Below, piece after piece: positions 15,096 through 22,525 of a stretch of DNA of 64,000 nucleotides (positions within the stretch are counted from its first letter, which is position 1; each line of letters starts with the position of its first letter). This DNA is from an uncultured Clostridia bacterium (GTDB taxonomy: Bacteria; Bacillota; Clostridia; TANB77; CAG-508): the NCBI GenBank assembly GCA_934157035.1, contig CAKPHG010000002.1, forward strand, positions 124,001-188,000. Direction: 5' to 3'. Made by a program: the position numbers and the translations under genes. The notes below the pieces were generated by a model. That model was not told the DNA's origin, ran no database searches, and saw only the letters and a list, made by a program, of their open reading frames with translations.

Positions 15096-15861
15096 AAATT
15101 TTTATTTTTTTAAAATCAATTTTGCATATAAAATTATAATAATATACCATATAAGTACATAAAAACTCTGCTTCGTTTTTTTCCATAATTGTATTAGCAT
15201 GTGCATATGTTTTATTATTTCTTGCATCATCAAAATCTTTCATTATCTTTTTAGTTGCAGATAAAATACTAAATGTTGTCGATTCTTTAAATACATTATT
15301 GACACGTAAAATATTATTTAATTCTCCTGATATAGTATCCAGAGTCTCTCCTTTTAAATCCTTTTTTAATGATTTAAAAATTGCTTCGTATTTATATTTT
15401 AACAAAGTATGTAATCTATCAATTGCAAATTCATATTGACCTCTAGATATTTTATCTTTTATCTCTTTTAAAAGTATTCTCTCTTCATTCTTATTTTTTA
15501 TTGTATTTTCATTTATTTCTATATTTTTTTCGTATTTTTTAAGATCATTAATTATCTTCTTCATATTTTTAATATGTGTACTTAAAAGAAATTTTCTCCT
15601 TGTTCCATAATCTAAAAGCTCTTCCAATAATAGTTTTACTTTTGAGTTTTCTTCAATTGTTAAAAATTCTCTTAATCGTTTTTCTTTTGATGTTCCATTT
15701 GTTTTATACTTTTTATCATCAATATTGCATCCAGTTGCTCCATTAACAAATTCTCTAAAAGTTAAATCATTAAAATCCCATACATACCCTGGTCCCTTTT
15801 TTGTTTTCTTTCTTATATATCTCATCAATTCTTGTATATCTGCTGGTTTTAAATCTGACAT
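15094..15861 (-). CDS. Abi_C-type HEPN protein, probable abortive-infection effector
   Basis: A 255-residue protein. Residues about 12-85 match the N-terminal module found in many abortive-infection-type proteins (GPGYVWDFNDLTFREFV, then NIDDKKY, SKEKRLREFL, LLEELLDY). Residues about 140-250 match the Abi_C (abortive infection C-terminal) HEPN domain, with the motif R214-N-N-K-T-Y-A-H221, an R-x6-H of the kind that cuts RNA in HEPN RNases. It lies 12 bases downstream of the XRE-Fic gene on the same strand, after AAAGGAG, so the two are one operon. Phage defence or a toxin role is inference from family and context. Confidence 0.8.
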   Translation of the reverse strand: MSDLKPADIQELMRYIRKKTKKGPGYVWDFNDLTFREFVNGATGCNIDDKKYKTNGTSKEKRLREFLTIEENSKVKLLLEELLDYGTRRKFLLSTHIKNMKKIINDLKKYEKNIEINENTIKNKNEERILLKEIKDKISRGQYEFAIDRLHTLLKYKYEAIFKSLKKDLKGETLDTISGELNNILRVNNVFKESTTFSILSATKKIMKDFDDARNNKTYAHANTIMEKNEAEFLCTYMVYYYNFICKIDFKKIKI

Positions 15862-15873
15862 TTTATACTCCTT

Positions 15874-16806
15874 TTATTTCAAATAATACTTTATCATTTT
15901 TATATACTGATCTTGTGCATTTAAACATGTATCACTTAAATATCCTTTTTCACTTTTGTATTCTTTTAATCCTCTATAATAGAATAATTTATCAGCATCT
16001 TGTATAATGAATGGAATAATATTATTTTTTAAACATTCTTTAAACATAATAATTCTTCCTATTCTACCATTACCATCTTGAAATGGATGTATACTCTCAA
16101 ATCTGTAATGAAATTCTATTATTTCTTTTGCCGTTACTTGTTTAAGTGAATTATACCAATCCATTAGTTTTGACATTTCTTTTTCAACATTATTTGGTGA
16201 CGTTGTTTTAATGCCATTTCCTATTGTATTAGCTCTTTGTTTGTATTCTCCAACACTGAACCATTCTACTCTACTATCAGAAGTGCCATCTTTCAAAATC
16301 TTATGAAATTCTTTTATCATTGTTTCAGTTAATTTTTTATCTGCTACATCTAACATATAATCAACTAGTTTAAAGTGATTAGCTGTTTCTAATATATCAT
16401 CTACTTTTGCAACTGTATCGCCTTCAAATAAAATAGTATTTGTTTCGAAAATATATCTTGTTTGGTCTTCTGTTAATGTACTTCCTTCAATATGATTTGT
16501 ATTATATGCAAATGAAACTTGAGTTTGGTGATATAAATTTCCTTTTAATTTCATTTCTTTTTGTTCTCTAAGTATATCTAATACATTTATTTTAGAAATA
16601 TCAAATTTATCTTCTTTGTCATTTAATAATTCATCAATTGATATTTCAAATACTTCAGCTAATCTTTTTATCGATTCAATACTAGGCTCTAAGTTACCTG
16701 ATTCATATTTTGAAACTGTACCAGCACTAACCTCCAAAATATCAGCGAGGTCATTTTGAGTCATATTTTTGTTTTCTCTATATAACTTAATTCTATCTCC
16801 TAACAT
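15874..16806 (-). CDS. XRE-Fic fusion, probable AMPylator with inhibitory helix
   Basis: A 310-residue protein. Residues 1-62 are an XRE helix-turn-helix (MTQNDLADILEVSAGTVSKY). The rest is a Fic domain with the complete motif H240-P-F-Q-D-G-N-G-R-I-G-R251, so catalytically competent for transfer of AMP or another nucleotide to a target hydroxyl. The inhibitory motif T103-N-H-I-E107-G108 lies before the Fic domain, as in class II Fic proteins. Fusion to a DNA-binding domain suggests autoregulation, and two matching 15-bp sites occur in its promoter. It is the first gene of an operon with the Abi_C protein. Confidence 0.92.
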   Translation of the reverse strand: MLGDRIKLYRENKNMTQNDLADILEVSAGTVSKYESGNLEPSIESIKRLAEVFEISIDELLNDKEDKFDISKINVLDILREQKEMKLKGNLYHQTQVSFAYNTNHIEGSTLTEDQTRYIFETNTILFEGDTVAKVDDILETANHFKLVDYMLDVADKKLTETMIKEFHKILKDGTSDSRVEWFSVGEYKQRANTIGNGIKTTSPNNVEKEMSKLMDWYNSLKQVTAKEIIEFHYRFESIHPFQDGNGRIGRIIMFKECLKNNIIPFIIQDADKLFYYRGLKEYKSEKGYLSDTCLNAQDQYIKMIKYYLK

Positions 16807-16828
16807 AATAAAAACTCTCCTTTTTAGA

Positions 16829-16908
16829 TTATAATACTATTATATCATATTATTTCCAAAAAAGAAAGTTTTTATTTAATTATGTTATTGTTTTTTCCAA
16901 AATAGAAA
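16829..16908 (-). promoter_or_regulatory. Promoter of the Fic operon with two 15-bp operator sites
   Basis: TTTCCAAAAAAGAAA (16853-16867) and TTTCCAAAATAGAAA (16894-16908) agree at 14 of 15 positions, have TTTC/GAAA ends as inverted repeats, and are 41 bases apart, close to four helical turns. On the minus strand the first site overlaps a candidate -35 (TTGGAA), which stands 17 bases before TATTAT. This is typical of binding by an XRE repressor, most simply the Fic protein itself. Confidence 0.55.
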
Positions 16909-16912
16909 TCAT

Positions 16913-19261
16913 TTATCTCATCCAGCTTACCAATGAATGATTTGCTGTTATTAAATGTTCTATCGCTTTATCAATATTCTCAACTACTTTGTCATTTTCA
17001 ACTATTGTTTTTATTTCATCTTCAGATAGCTCTTTAAATTCTACACTTATTTTTAAATTAGTTACTGCTATCTTTCTAAAGTTTTCATTCATTAACTCCA
17101 ATGTTTCCCTTTTATCAAGAAATCTGTTATCTTCTAATTGTTTATAACATAAACATAGAAGTTTTAAATATAATTCATTTTCTAATAATTCTTGTTTATG
17201 ATTCTTTAAGAATCTTAATAAATCATTGTAGTTGAAATTATTTTTTTTCTTTTTTAAATAGTATATAGCATATAATAAAAATGTTAGTATTGATTTTTCA
17301 TTTTGAGAAACAAATACTTTGTAGTATTCATCAATCTTCTCTTCTAGTATCTCTTTATTTGTTTTCTTAACTTCTATTGGTTTGCTTTCTAAATTTACTA
17401 CCTTATTCTTTCTTAAGAAGCAAGGTATATCAAGGTCATTTGAACTATTTGAACTACTTTTTGACCTTAAGAATGATGGTATATCCACATCACAGCATTT
17501 CTCTTCTTCATACTCTTCTTCACATTCATCCATACCAAACATATCCCATACTTTATTTACTATAGCTCCTTTAGCAAACTTATTGCTTAATTTTGTTTCT
17601 TGATATTTTGGAACTTCTAGTAATTTATCTTTTCTTTCATATACTGTTATAAAAGATGTATATTTAGAATTAATATTGTATTTCTCTGATAACTCTATTA
17701 TCATTTTTTTATAATTCTCTATTTTTTCATCATCATATGTATTTCTTATATATTCCTCTAGCCTATCCATTTCTTGTTTTACAAATAATACTTCTAAATC
17801 TACATTTGTACTATTGATATTATCTTTATTAATTTTCCATATATACTCTTTATCTAGAATTTTGCCTTTTAATTGTATATTATCTTGTACTTTTTCTATT
17901 TTTGCAAAGACATTAAAAAACTCATAATTAAATAAGCATTTTTCTTCTCTTATTTCATCTATAACTTTATTACTTCCATAATCTATTGTTATTTTTTCTA
18001 ATAGAGGTGTTTGTATTCTTGCAAATGTTCTAATGATTTTGTCATCTATTTTTTCATTAGATTGTATTAATTCTGCTTTACCATTACCTGCTTTTGCTAA
18101 TTGTCTTATAAATGATGAATTAACATTTGTATCTATTCCAAATGGAAATATTCTACTTCTATTAATATTATTTTCAACAAATTTTATTATTTCATCTTCA
18201 TTTCCAACTTGCCCATCTGTAAATAATAATATTATTTTATCTGTATTTTTCTCATATAATGCAAATTTAATAGGATCCAATATTTCTGTTCCACCTAAAG
18301 GTTCTAATTTGTTAATATATCTTATCGCCTTTTTCATATTCTCTTCATTATACTCAATTGATTTAACATTCATAGCTTCAAATTCTGATTCAAATGGAAT
18401 TATATTAAATTTATCTCCAACATCTAATTGCTTTAAACATTCAATTACTGCTCTCTTAGTTTCATCTAATTTTTCACCCATCATTGATCCAGATACATCT
18501 ATTATGAATAAATATTCCTTTTTGCTATCCTCGTAAGAATCTAATATTTCTGGCATAAATGATAAATAAATCATATTTTTTTCATCTCTTGTCTTTGATG
18601 TAATTGCATTAGATGATAGCTCATTTTTCAATTCTATTAATAATTTAAAATCTTTAGATAAATCATAGTTCAATACTTCTACTCTTTCCATTTTATCTTC
18701 ATCAATTACGTTTATCTTATGACTTGGGCAACTTATACTTTTTCTATTTAATGATTTATCAATATTTATATTAAAATCTATCGTATAATCAACCTTCCCA
18801 TAAACTAATTTACTTGTAATATTAGATTTATATCTAGGAGTGACCAAAGTAGGCATTAAAATTTGTATAGTATTATCAATAATTTCAAATTTATCAATAT
18901 ATTGAATTTTTACATTAACCTCTTCATCTCTATCAATTTTTCCAACAGAAATTTTAAATATATTGTCTGTTTCTTGTTCCATCATGTATGCACTATTACC
19001 TTTAACAATATTTCTCTGATATTCTTTTTTAGCTTCTCCTTTTTCTTTGCATTTACCCTTTAAAACTTTATCTCCAACATTTATTTCGAATCCAACAACT
19101 GTTGCTGTTTCAACTATTGGAAAAGTATACCCTACTTCTAATACATCTTTTGTATTATTTTTATAGACTTGTTCAATTTCAAATGAACCAAATTTTCCTA
19201 TAACATTACCTGTTATTTTTACTTTTTTTAGAACTAACTCTCTTAAATCTACAACATTCAT
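16913..19261 (-). CDS. VIT and VWA domain protein
   Basis: A 782-residue protein with an N-terminal VIT (inter-alpha-trypsin) domain (about residues 5-130), a von Willebrand A domain (about 249-420) with an intact metal site (D255-V-S-G-S259, later TDGQVGNED), and a long C-terminal part. No signal peptide or anchor is seen, so it is probably cytoplasmic. A linker holds an acidic/Cys segment and two copies of the motif D-I-P-S/C-F-L-R, possibly short binding motifs. VIT/VWA proteins usually act as metal-dependent protein-binding scaffolds; target unknown. It begins 1 base after the MerR gene and is surely controlled with it. Confidence 0.88.
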   Translation of the reverse strand: MNVVDLRELVLKKVKITGNVIGKFGSFEIEQVYKNNTKDVLEVGYTFPIVETATVVGFEINVGDKVLKGKCKEKGEAKKEYQRNIVKGNSAYMMEQETDNIFKISVGKIDRDEEVNVKIQYIDKFEIIDNTIQILMPTLVTPRYKSNITSKLVYGKVDYTIDFNINIDKSLNRKSISCPSHKINVIDEDKMERVEVLNYDLSKDFKLLIELKNELSSNAITSKTRDEKNMIYLSFMPEILDSYEDSKKEYLFIIDVSGSMMGEKLDETKRAVIECLKQLDVGDKFNIIPFESEFEAMNVKSIEYNEENMKKAIRYINKLEPLGGTEILDPIKFALYEKNTDKIILLFTDGQVGNEDEIIKFVENNINRSRIFPFGIDTNVNSSFIRQLAKAGNGKAELIQSNEKIDDKIIRTFARIQTPLLEKITIDYGSNKVIDEIREEKCLFNYEFFNVFAKIEKVQDNIQLKGKILDKEYIWKINKDNINSTNVDLEVLFVKQEMDRLEEYIRNTYDDEKIENYKKMIIELSEKYNINSKYTSFITVYERKDKLLEVPKYQETKLSNKFAKGAIVNKVWDMFGMDECEEEYEEEKCCDVDIPSFLRSKSSSNSSNDLDIPCFLRKNKVVNLESKPIEVKKTNKEILEEKIDEYYKVFVSQNEKSILTFLLYAIYYLKKKKNNFNYNDLLRFLKNHKQELLENELYLKLLCLCYKQLEDNRFLDKRETLELMNENFRKIAVTNLKISVEFKELSEDEIKTIVENDKVVENIDKAIEHLITANHSLVSWMR

Positions 19262-19262
19262 A

Positions 19263-19667
19263 TTAATCCTCCATCATTTTTTCTACATATTTTTTTACAT
19301 TCTCGATGATATGTTTATATTTTTCACCATTTTCTTCTGAATAATGGATTTCAAATATATCACATATATTTTCTCTAATGTATATTTCCTGTCCTTCATC
19401 TCTAGCTATATTTGTTTTTAATTCTTTAGCATTTTTTTGTACTTTCTCTGTAGGATTCTCTAAAATATATTCTCTTATCTTATTTAATGGCATATATTCT
19501 GCCTGTAATTTCTTTATTAGAAGTATTCTTTCTAGATGTTCATCATTATACAAACTATTTACTCCACTACCTTCAGGTGGTAAAAGTAAGCCTTTGCTTA
19601 TATAATAGTGTATTGTTCTTTTTGTTACTCCTGCTTTGTCTGCAAGTTCTGATACTTTATACTCCAT
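19263..19667 (-). CDS. MerR-family regulator
   Basis: A 134-residue regulator with an N-terminal MerR winged helix (YKVSELADKAGVTKRTIHYYISKGLL) and a short helical C-terminal part without the Cys pattern of metal sensors. It starts after GAGAGGTGAGAAT and is translated just ahead of the VIT/VWA gene. The promoter has an 18-bp perfect palindrome in its spacer, so it most likely controls its own operon. Confidence 0.9.
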   Translation of the reverse strand: MEYKVSELADKAGVTKRTIHYYISKGLLLPPEGSGVNSLYNDEHLERILLIKKLQAEYMPLNKIREYILENPTEKVQKNAKELKTNIARDEGQEIYIRENICDIFEIHYSEENGEKYKHIIENVKKYVEKMMED

Positions 19668-19688
19668 ATTCTCACCTCTCTAATTTTT

Positions 19689-19717
19689 ATTTTATCATCG
19701 TTACGTAACGATGTCAA
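19689..19717 (-). promoter_or_regulatory. MerR operon promoter with perfect spacer palindrome
   Basis: On the minus strand TTGACA (19717-19712) stands 17 bases from TAAAAT (19694-19689). CATCGTTACGTAACGATG (19696-19713), an 18-bp perfect palindrome, fills the spacer. MerR regulators bind exactly there. A 17-base spacer is shorter than the 19-20 bases of classic MerR promoters, so repression or activation cannot be told. Confidence 0.7.
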
Positions 19718-19800
19718 GATGTTTTAAAATTTTTTTAATTTAATTATTTCCATGAATTATCCCTTCTCTTTGCAATATTTACTATATTATACATTAAGAA

Positions 19801-19837
19801 AAACAAAAAACTACTGAAAACTAAATAGTTTCAGTAG
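19801..19837 (-). terminator. Terminator of tRNA-fMet
   Basis: CTACTGAAA (19811-19819) and TTTCAGTAG (19829-19837) form a stem that is followed on the minus strand by a T-run (19801-19810). Confidence 0.85.
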
Positions 19838-19844
19838 TTTTATT

Positions 19845-19920
19845 TGGTTGCGGGGGTAAGACTCGAACTTACGACCTTTGGGTTATGAGCCCAACGAGCT
19901 GCCAACTGCTCCACCCCGCG
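19845..19920 (-). tRNA. tRNA-fMet (initiator, CAU)
   Basis: A 76-base cloverleaf with encoded CCA. The acceptor stem CGCGGGG/CCCCGCA has the C1-A72 mismatch that marks initiator tRNAs, and the anticodon stem has three consecutive G-C pairs (GGG CTCATAA CCC). D-arm GAGC/GCTC and T-loop TTCGAGT are normal. It is the attachment site of the element to its left; the truncated copy at 7684-7728 shows the other end. Its 3' half (T-stem GTAAG/CTTAC) may have been delivered by the element. Confidence 0.97.
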
Positions 19921-20042
19921 ATGTTTATTATGTTTTCATCGTGCTTTATTATACAACCTATACATAATATTTGTCAATACTTTTTATAAAAAATATGTAC
20001 TCTTCCGTAATATTATATTACTTTTCTAAAAAAATATTACTA

Positions 20043-20093
20043 AAATAGAATTTTTATATTAAACTAAATATGTATAATATAAAAATTCTATTT
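20043..20093. terminator. Long hairpin, probable terminator
   Basis: A perfect 18-bp inverted repeat (20043-20060 and 20076-20093) with a 15-base loop. It lies downstream of the small gene at 20138 on the minus strand and upstream of the tRNA promoter. Confidence 0.5.
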
Positions 20094-20097
20094 AGCT

Positions 20098-20119
20098 TGT
20101 CCATCAAATGTCCACCAAA
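20098..20119. repeat. Two direct repeats of TGTCCAyCAAA, period 11
   Basis: TGTCCATCAAA (20098-20108) and TGTCCACCAAA (20109-20119) lie on the 5' side of the tRNA-fMet gene. They have the same 11-base period as the repeats near the integrases and might be arm sites left by another integration. Confidence 0.35.
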
Positions 20120-20137
20120 TTTTTCAACTAGTCCTTT

Positions 20138-20314
20138 TTAACTTGCTTTTCTTACCTTTTTGCATAACCTATAAAACTTTTTATTTTCTAAATATTGCAA
20201 AGTAATATAGCTCATTAAACATTTTTCTTTTGCAATACTATTCCATTCCTTTTCTGAAGGAATTCTTTGTAATTCTTTTATCATTTGTAGTGATTTTTGA
20301 TACATTTCTTTCAT
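20138..20314 (-). CDS. Small unknown basic protein
   Basis: A 58-residue protein, helical, with a motif of the type IPSEKEWNSIAKEK, seen in small clostridial proteins of unknown function. I use the ATG at 20314, 6 bases after GAGGTG; a GTG at 20323 overlaps that ribosome site. It stands alone between the tRNA-fMet locus and comEA. It could be the first chromosomal gene or the last trace of an integrated element. Confidence 0.55.
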   Translation of the reverse strand: MKEMYQKSLQMIKELQRIPSEKEWNSIAKEKCLMSYITLQYLENKKFYRLCKKVRKAS

Positions 20315-20387
20315 TTTTATCACCTCAATGTTAGTATAGCATATTATGTTACTTTTGTTTGTCGAACCTTGTCATCTACTTAATTTT

Positions 20388-21053
20388 TTATTTTACATAT
20401 ATATTATTTTTTAGTTTATTAAATTTATTTTCTCCTATTCCCTCTATATTTTTTATTTCTTCTATTGAATTAAATTTTCCATTTGCTTTTCTATATTCTA
20501 TTATTTTAGTTGCTGTTGCTTCTCCTACTCCAGGAATTTTTTGTAACTCAGTCAAATTTGCCGTATTTAAATTAATATAAATTTTTCCTTCTTTTTGACT
20601 ACTTTCTCCTCCGCTTCCACTAATTACTATTTCTCTACTGCTACCTTCTCCTACTACTTCCTCTTCTTTCTCATTTATATTTGGTATATAAATTTTTTGC
20701 GCATCTTCTAATATATATGCTAAATTCACTTTGCTCAAATCTGCTTCTTCACTTGTTCCCCCTGCCGCTGTTATAGCATCTATTATTCTTGCTCCTTTTT
20801 CTAACTTTATAACTCCTTCTTGTTTTACTTCTCCTGAAATATGAACTATTATTACATTTTCTTCTATTTCGTTATCTTTATTATCATTTTCTTTATAAGA
20901 ATCATTATTATCTATATTATTATCTTGAATAAAATCTATTATCTCTTCTGTATCTTCTTTATTTTTTATTATAAAAATTGCACTTATACTTAATATAACT
21001 ACAACAATTATTACTCCTATTATTAATTTCTTTTTATTTTGAATTTCAAACAT
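20388..21053 (-). CDS. comEA: ComEA-type DNA uptake receptor
   Basis: A 221-residue protein: N-terminal membrane anchor (about residues 9-30), low-complexity Asp/Asn linker, an SLBB domain (about 65-130; VIVHISGEVKQEGVIKL) and a C-terminal double helix-hairpin-helix (about 155-220; LNTANLTELQKIPGVGEATA, KNIEGIGENKFNKL). ComEA binds double-stranded DNA at the cell surface for transformation. No comEB or comEC gene is beside it. Confidence 0.93.
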   Translation of the reverse strand: MFEIQNKKKLIIGVIIVVVILSISAIFIIKNKEDTEEIIDFIQDNNIDNNDSYKENDNKDNEIEENVIIVHISGEVKQEGVIKLEKGARIIDAITAAGGTSEEADLSKVNLAYILEDAQKIYIPNINEKEEEVVGEGSSREIVISGSGGESSQKEGKIYINLNTANLTELQKIPGVGEATATKIIEYRKANGKFNSIEEIKNIEGIGENKFNKLKNNIYVK

Positions 21054-21095
21054 AAAATACCTCCTTTATTTTTATATTATTAAAAACTTGAATTT

Positions 21096-21112
21096 TATCG
21101 TAATTTACGATA
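21096..21112. promoter_or_regulatory. Operator-like palindrome in the comEA/dac divergent gap
   Basis: TATCGTAA-T-TTACGATA is a perfect inverted repeat between two divergent genes. A related half site, ATTACGAAA, stands just before the carboxypeptidase ribosome site. The regulator is unknown. Confidence 0.4.
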
Positions 21113-21176
21113 TGATTAATAACATAAATGTACTAAATAAATCATAAAATATATAAATTACGAAATGGAGAAAGAT

Positions 21177-22481
21177 ATGAAAACTAAAAGTACAAAAATT
21201 ATTTTCACTATTTTTATTTTATTTTTAATTATATTTACTTTTTCAAAAGCATCTTTTGCAGAAAACTCAGATATAACAACATACTCTCCTAAAGTTCTTG
21301 TAATGGAAGCTTCTACTGGAAAAGTAATTTATGAAAAAGATGGATATTCTAAATCTTATCCGGCTAGCACTACAAAAATTATGACTGCTATTTTAACATT
21401 AGAGCATTGCAAATTAACAGATACAGCAACAGTTAGTCATGAAGCTATTTTTACAGTTCCAATTGGGTACTCTCATGCTTATTTACAAGAAGGTGAAGAG
21501 CTTACTGTAGAACAATTACTTCATGTTTTACTTATTCCTTCTGCAAATGATGCTGCAAATGTCTTAGCTGAACATATTGCAGGTTCAATTTCTAGTTTTA
21601 CTACTATGATGAATACAAAAGCTTTAGAGCTTGGATGTACTGGTACAAATTTTGTAAATGCAAATGGAATTCATAATACAAATCATTATTCAACGGCTTA
21701 TGATTTAGCATTAATGGGAAGATATGCTATGCAAAATGAAACATTTAGAAAAATTGTTTCTACAACAAAATATACTCTTCCCGCTACAAATAAATATCCA
21801 GAACCTACTCGTTTTTTCAAACAAACAAATTTATTAATTGTTCCAGATGATAGAGATAGAGTTGATAACTATTATTATCCATATACTACTGGAATTAAGA
21901 CTGGTTACACAGATGCTGCTGGAAATTGTATAGTTGCTAGTGCCAAAAAAGATGATGTTGAATATATTGTTGTTATTTTAGGTGCTCAAAATACTGAAAA
22001 TGGTTTAAGTGCAAGATATATAGATTGTAAAAAATTATTTGATTATGCTTTTGAAAATTACAAGACTTATACTATAAATGAGAAAAATAGTGTGCTAAAA
22101 CAAGTAAAAATTTCTAACGCTTCTTTAGCTACTAAAAATTTAGATTTAATTGTTCAAGATGAAATTAAATTAGTTTTAAAAAATAACACAAATGTTAGTA
22201 ATATTACTCCTACTATTGAAATTTCTTCAGATTTAGTTGCTCCTATTTCTGCAAATTCTGTTATAGGTACTATTACTTACAATATAGATGGAAACACTTA
22301 CACTTCTAATTTATTAGCAGGTAAGGATGTTAAAGAATCTAATGGCTTCACTTCATTCTTGACTGTTGTTTCTATTTTAATTGTTATATTCTTGCTATAT
22401 AAATTATTAAAAAATAATAATAAAAAGAAAAAGAAAAAAACTAAAAATAACAAAGAAAGAACAAACTATTTATATTGGTAA
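21177..22481 (+). CDS. D-alanyl-D-alanine carboxypeptidase (penicillin-binding protein, DacF-like)
   Basis: A 434-residue serine-type D,D-carboxypeptidase (peptidase S11) that trims the peptidoglycan stem peptide. Signal peptide residues 1-28 (ending SKASFA). Active-site motifs are S-T-T-K (YPASTTKIM), S-A-N (PSANDAAN) and K-T-G (GIKTGYTDAAG). The C-terminal PBP5-type domain is followed by a membrane helix (LTVVSILIVIFLLYKLL) and a Lys-rich end. I use the ATG at 21177 because GGAGAAAGAT precedes it; a further ATG at 21165 overlaps that site. It is a single gene with a terminator at 22497. Confidence 0.95.
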   Translation: MKTKSTKIIFTIFILFLIIFTFSKASFAENSDITTYSPKVLVMEASTGKVIYEKDGYSKSYPASTTKIMTAILTLEHCKLTDTATVSHEAIFTVPIGYSHAYLQEGEELTVEQLLHVLLIPSANDAANVLAEHIAGSISSFTTMMNTKALELGCTGTNFVNANGIHNTNHYSTAYDLALMGRYAMQNETFRKIVSTTKYTLPATNKYPEPTRFFKQTNLLIVPDDRDRVDNYYYPYTTGIKTGYTDAAGNCIVASAKKDDVEYIVVILGAQNTENGLSARYIDCKKLFDYAFENYKTYTINEKNSVLKQVKISNASLATKNLDLIVQDEIKLVLKNNTNVSNITPTIEISSDLVAPISANSVIGTITYNIDGNTYTSNLLAGKDVKESNGFTSFLTVVSILIVIFLLYKLLKNNNKKKKKKTKNNKERTNYLYW

Positions 22482-22496
22482 ATAAAACAAAAAAGA

Positions 22497-22517
22497 GCTT
22501 AGATATTTTATCTAAGC
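22497..22517. terminator. Bidirectional terminator
   Basis: GCTTAGATA-TTT-TATCTAAGC between convergent genes, with A-run to the left and CCTTTTTATT to the right. Confidence 0.85.
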
Positions 22518-22525
22518 CCTTTTTA

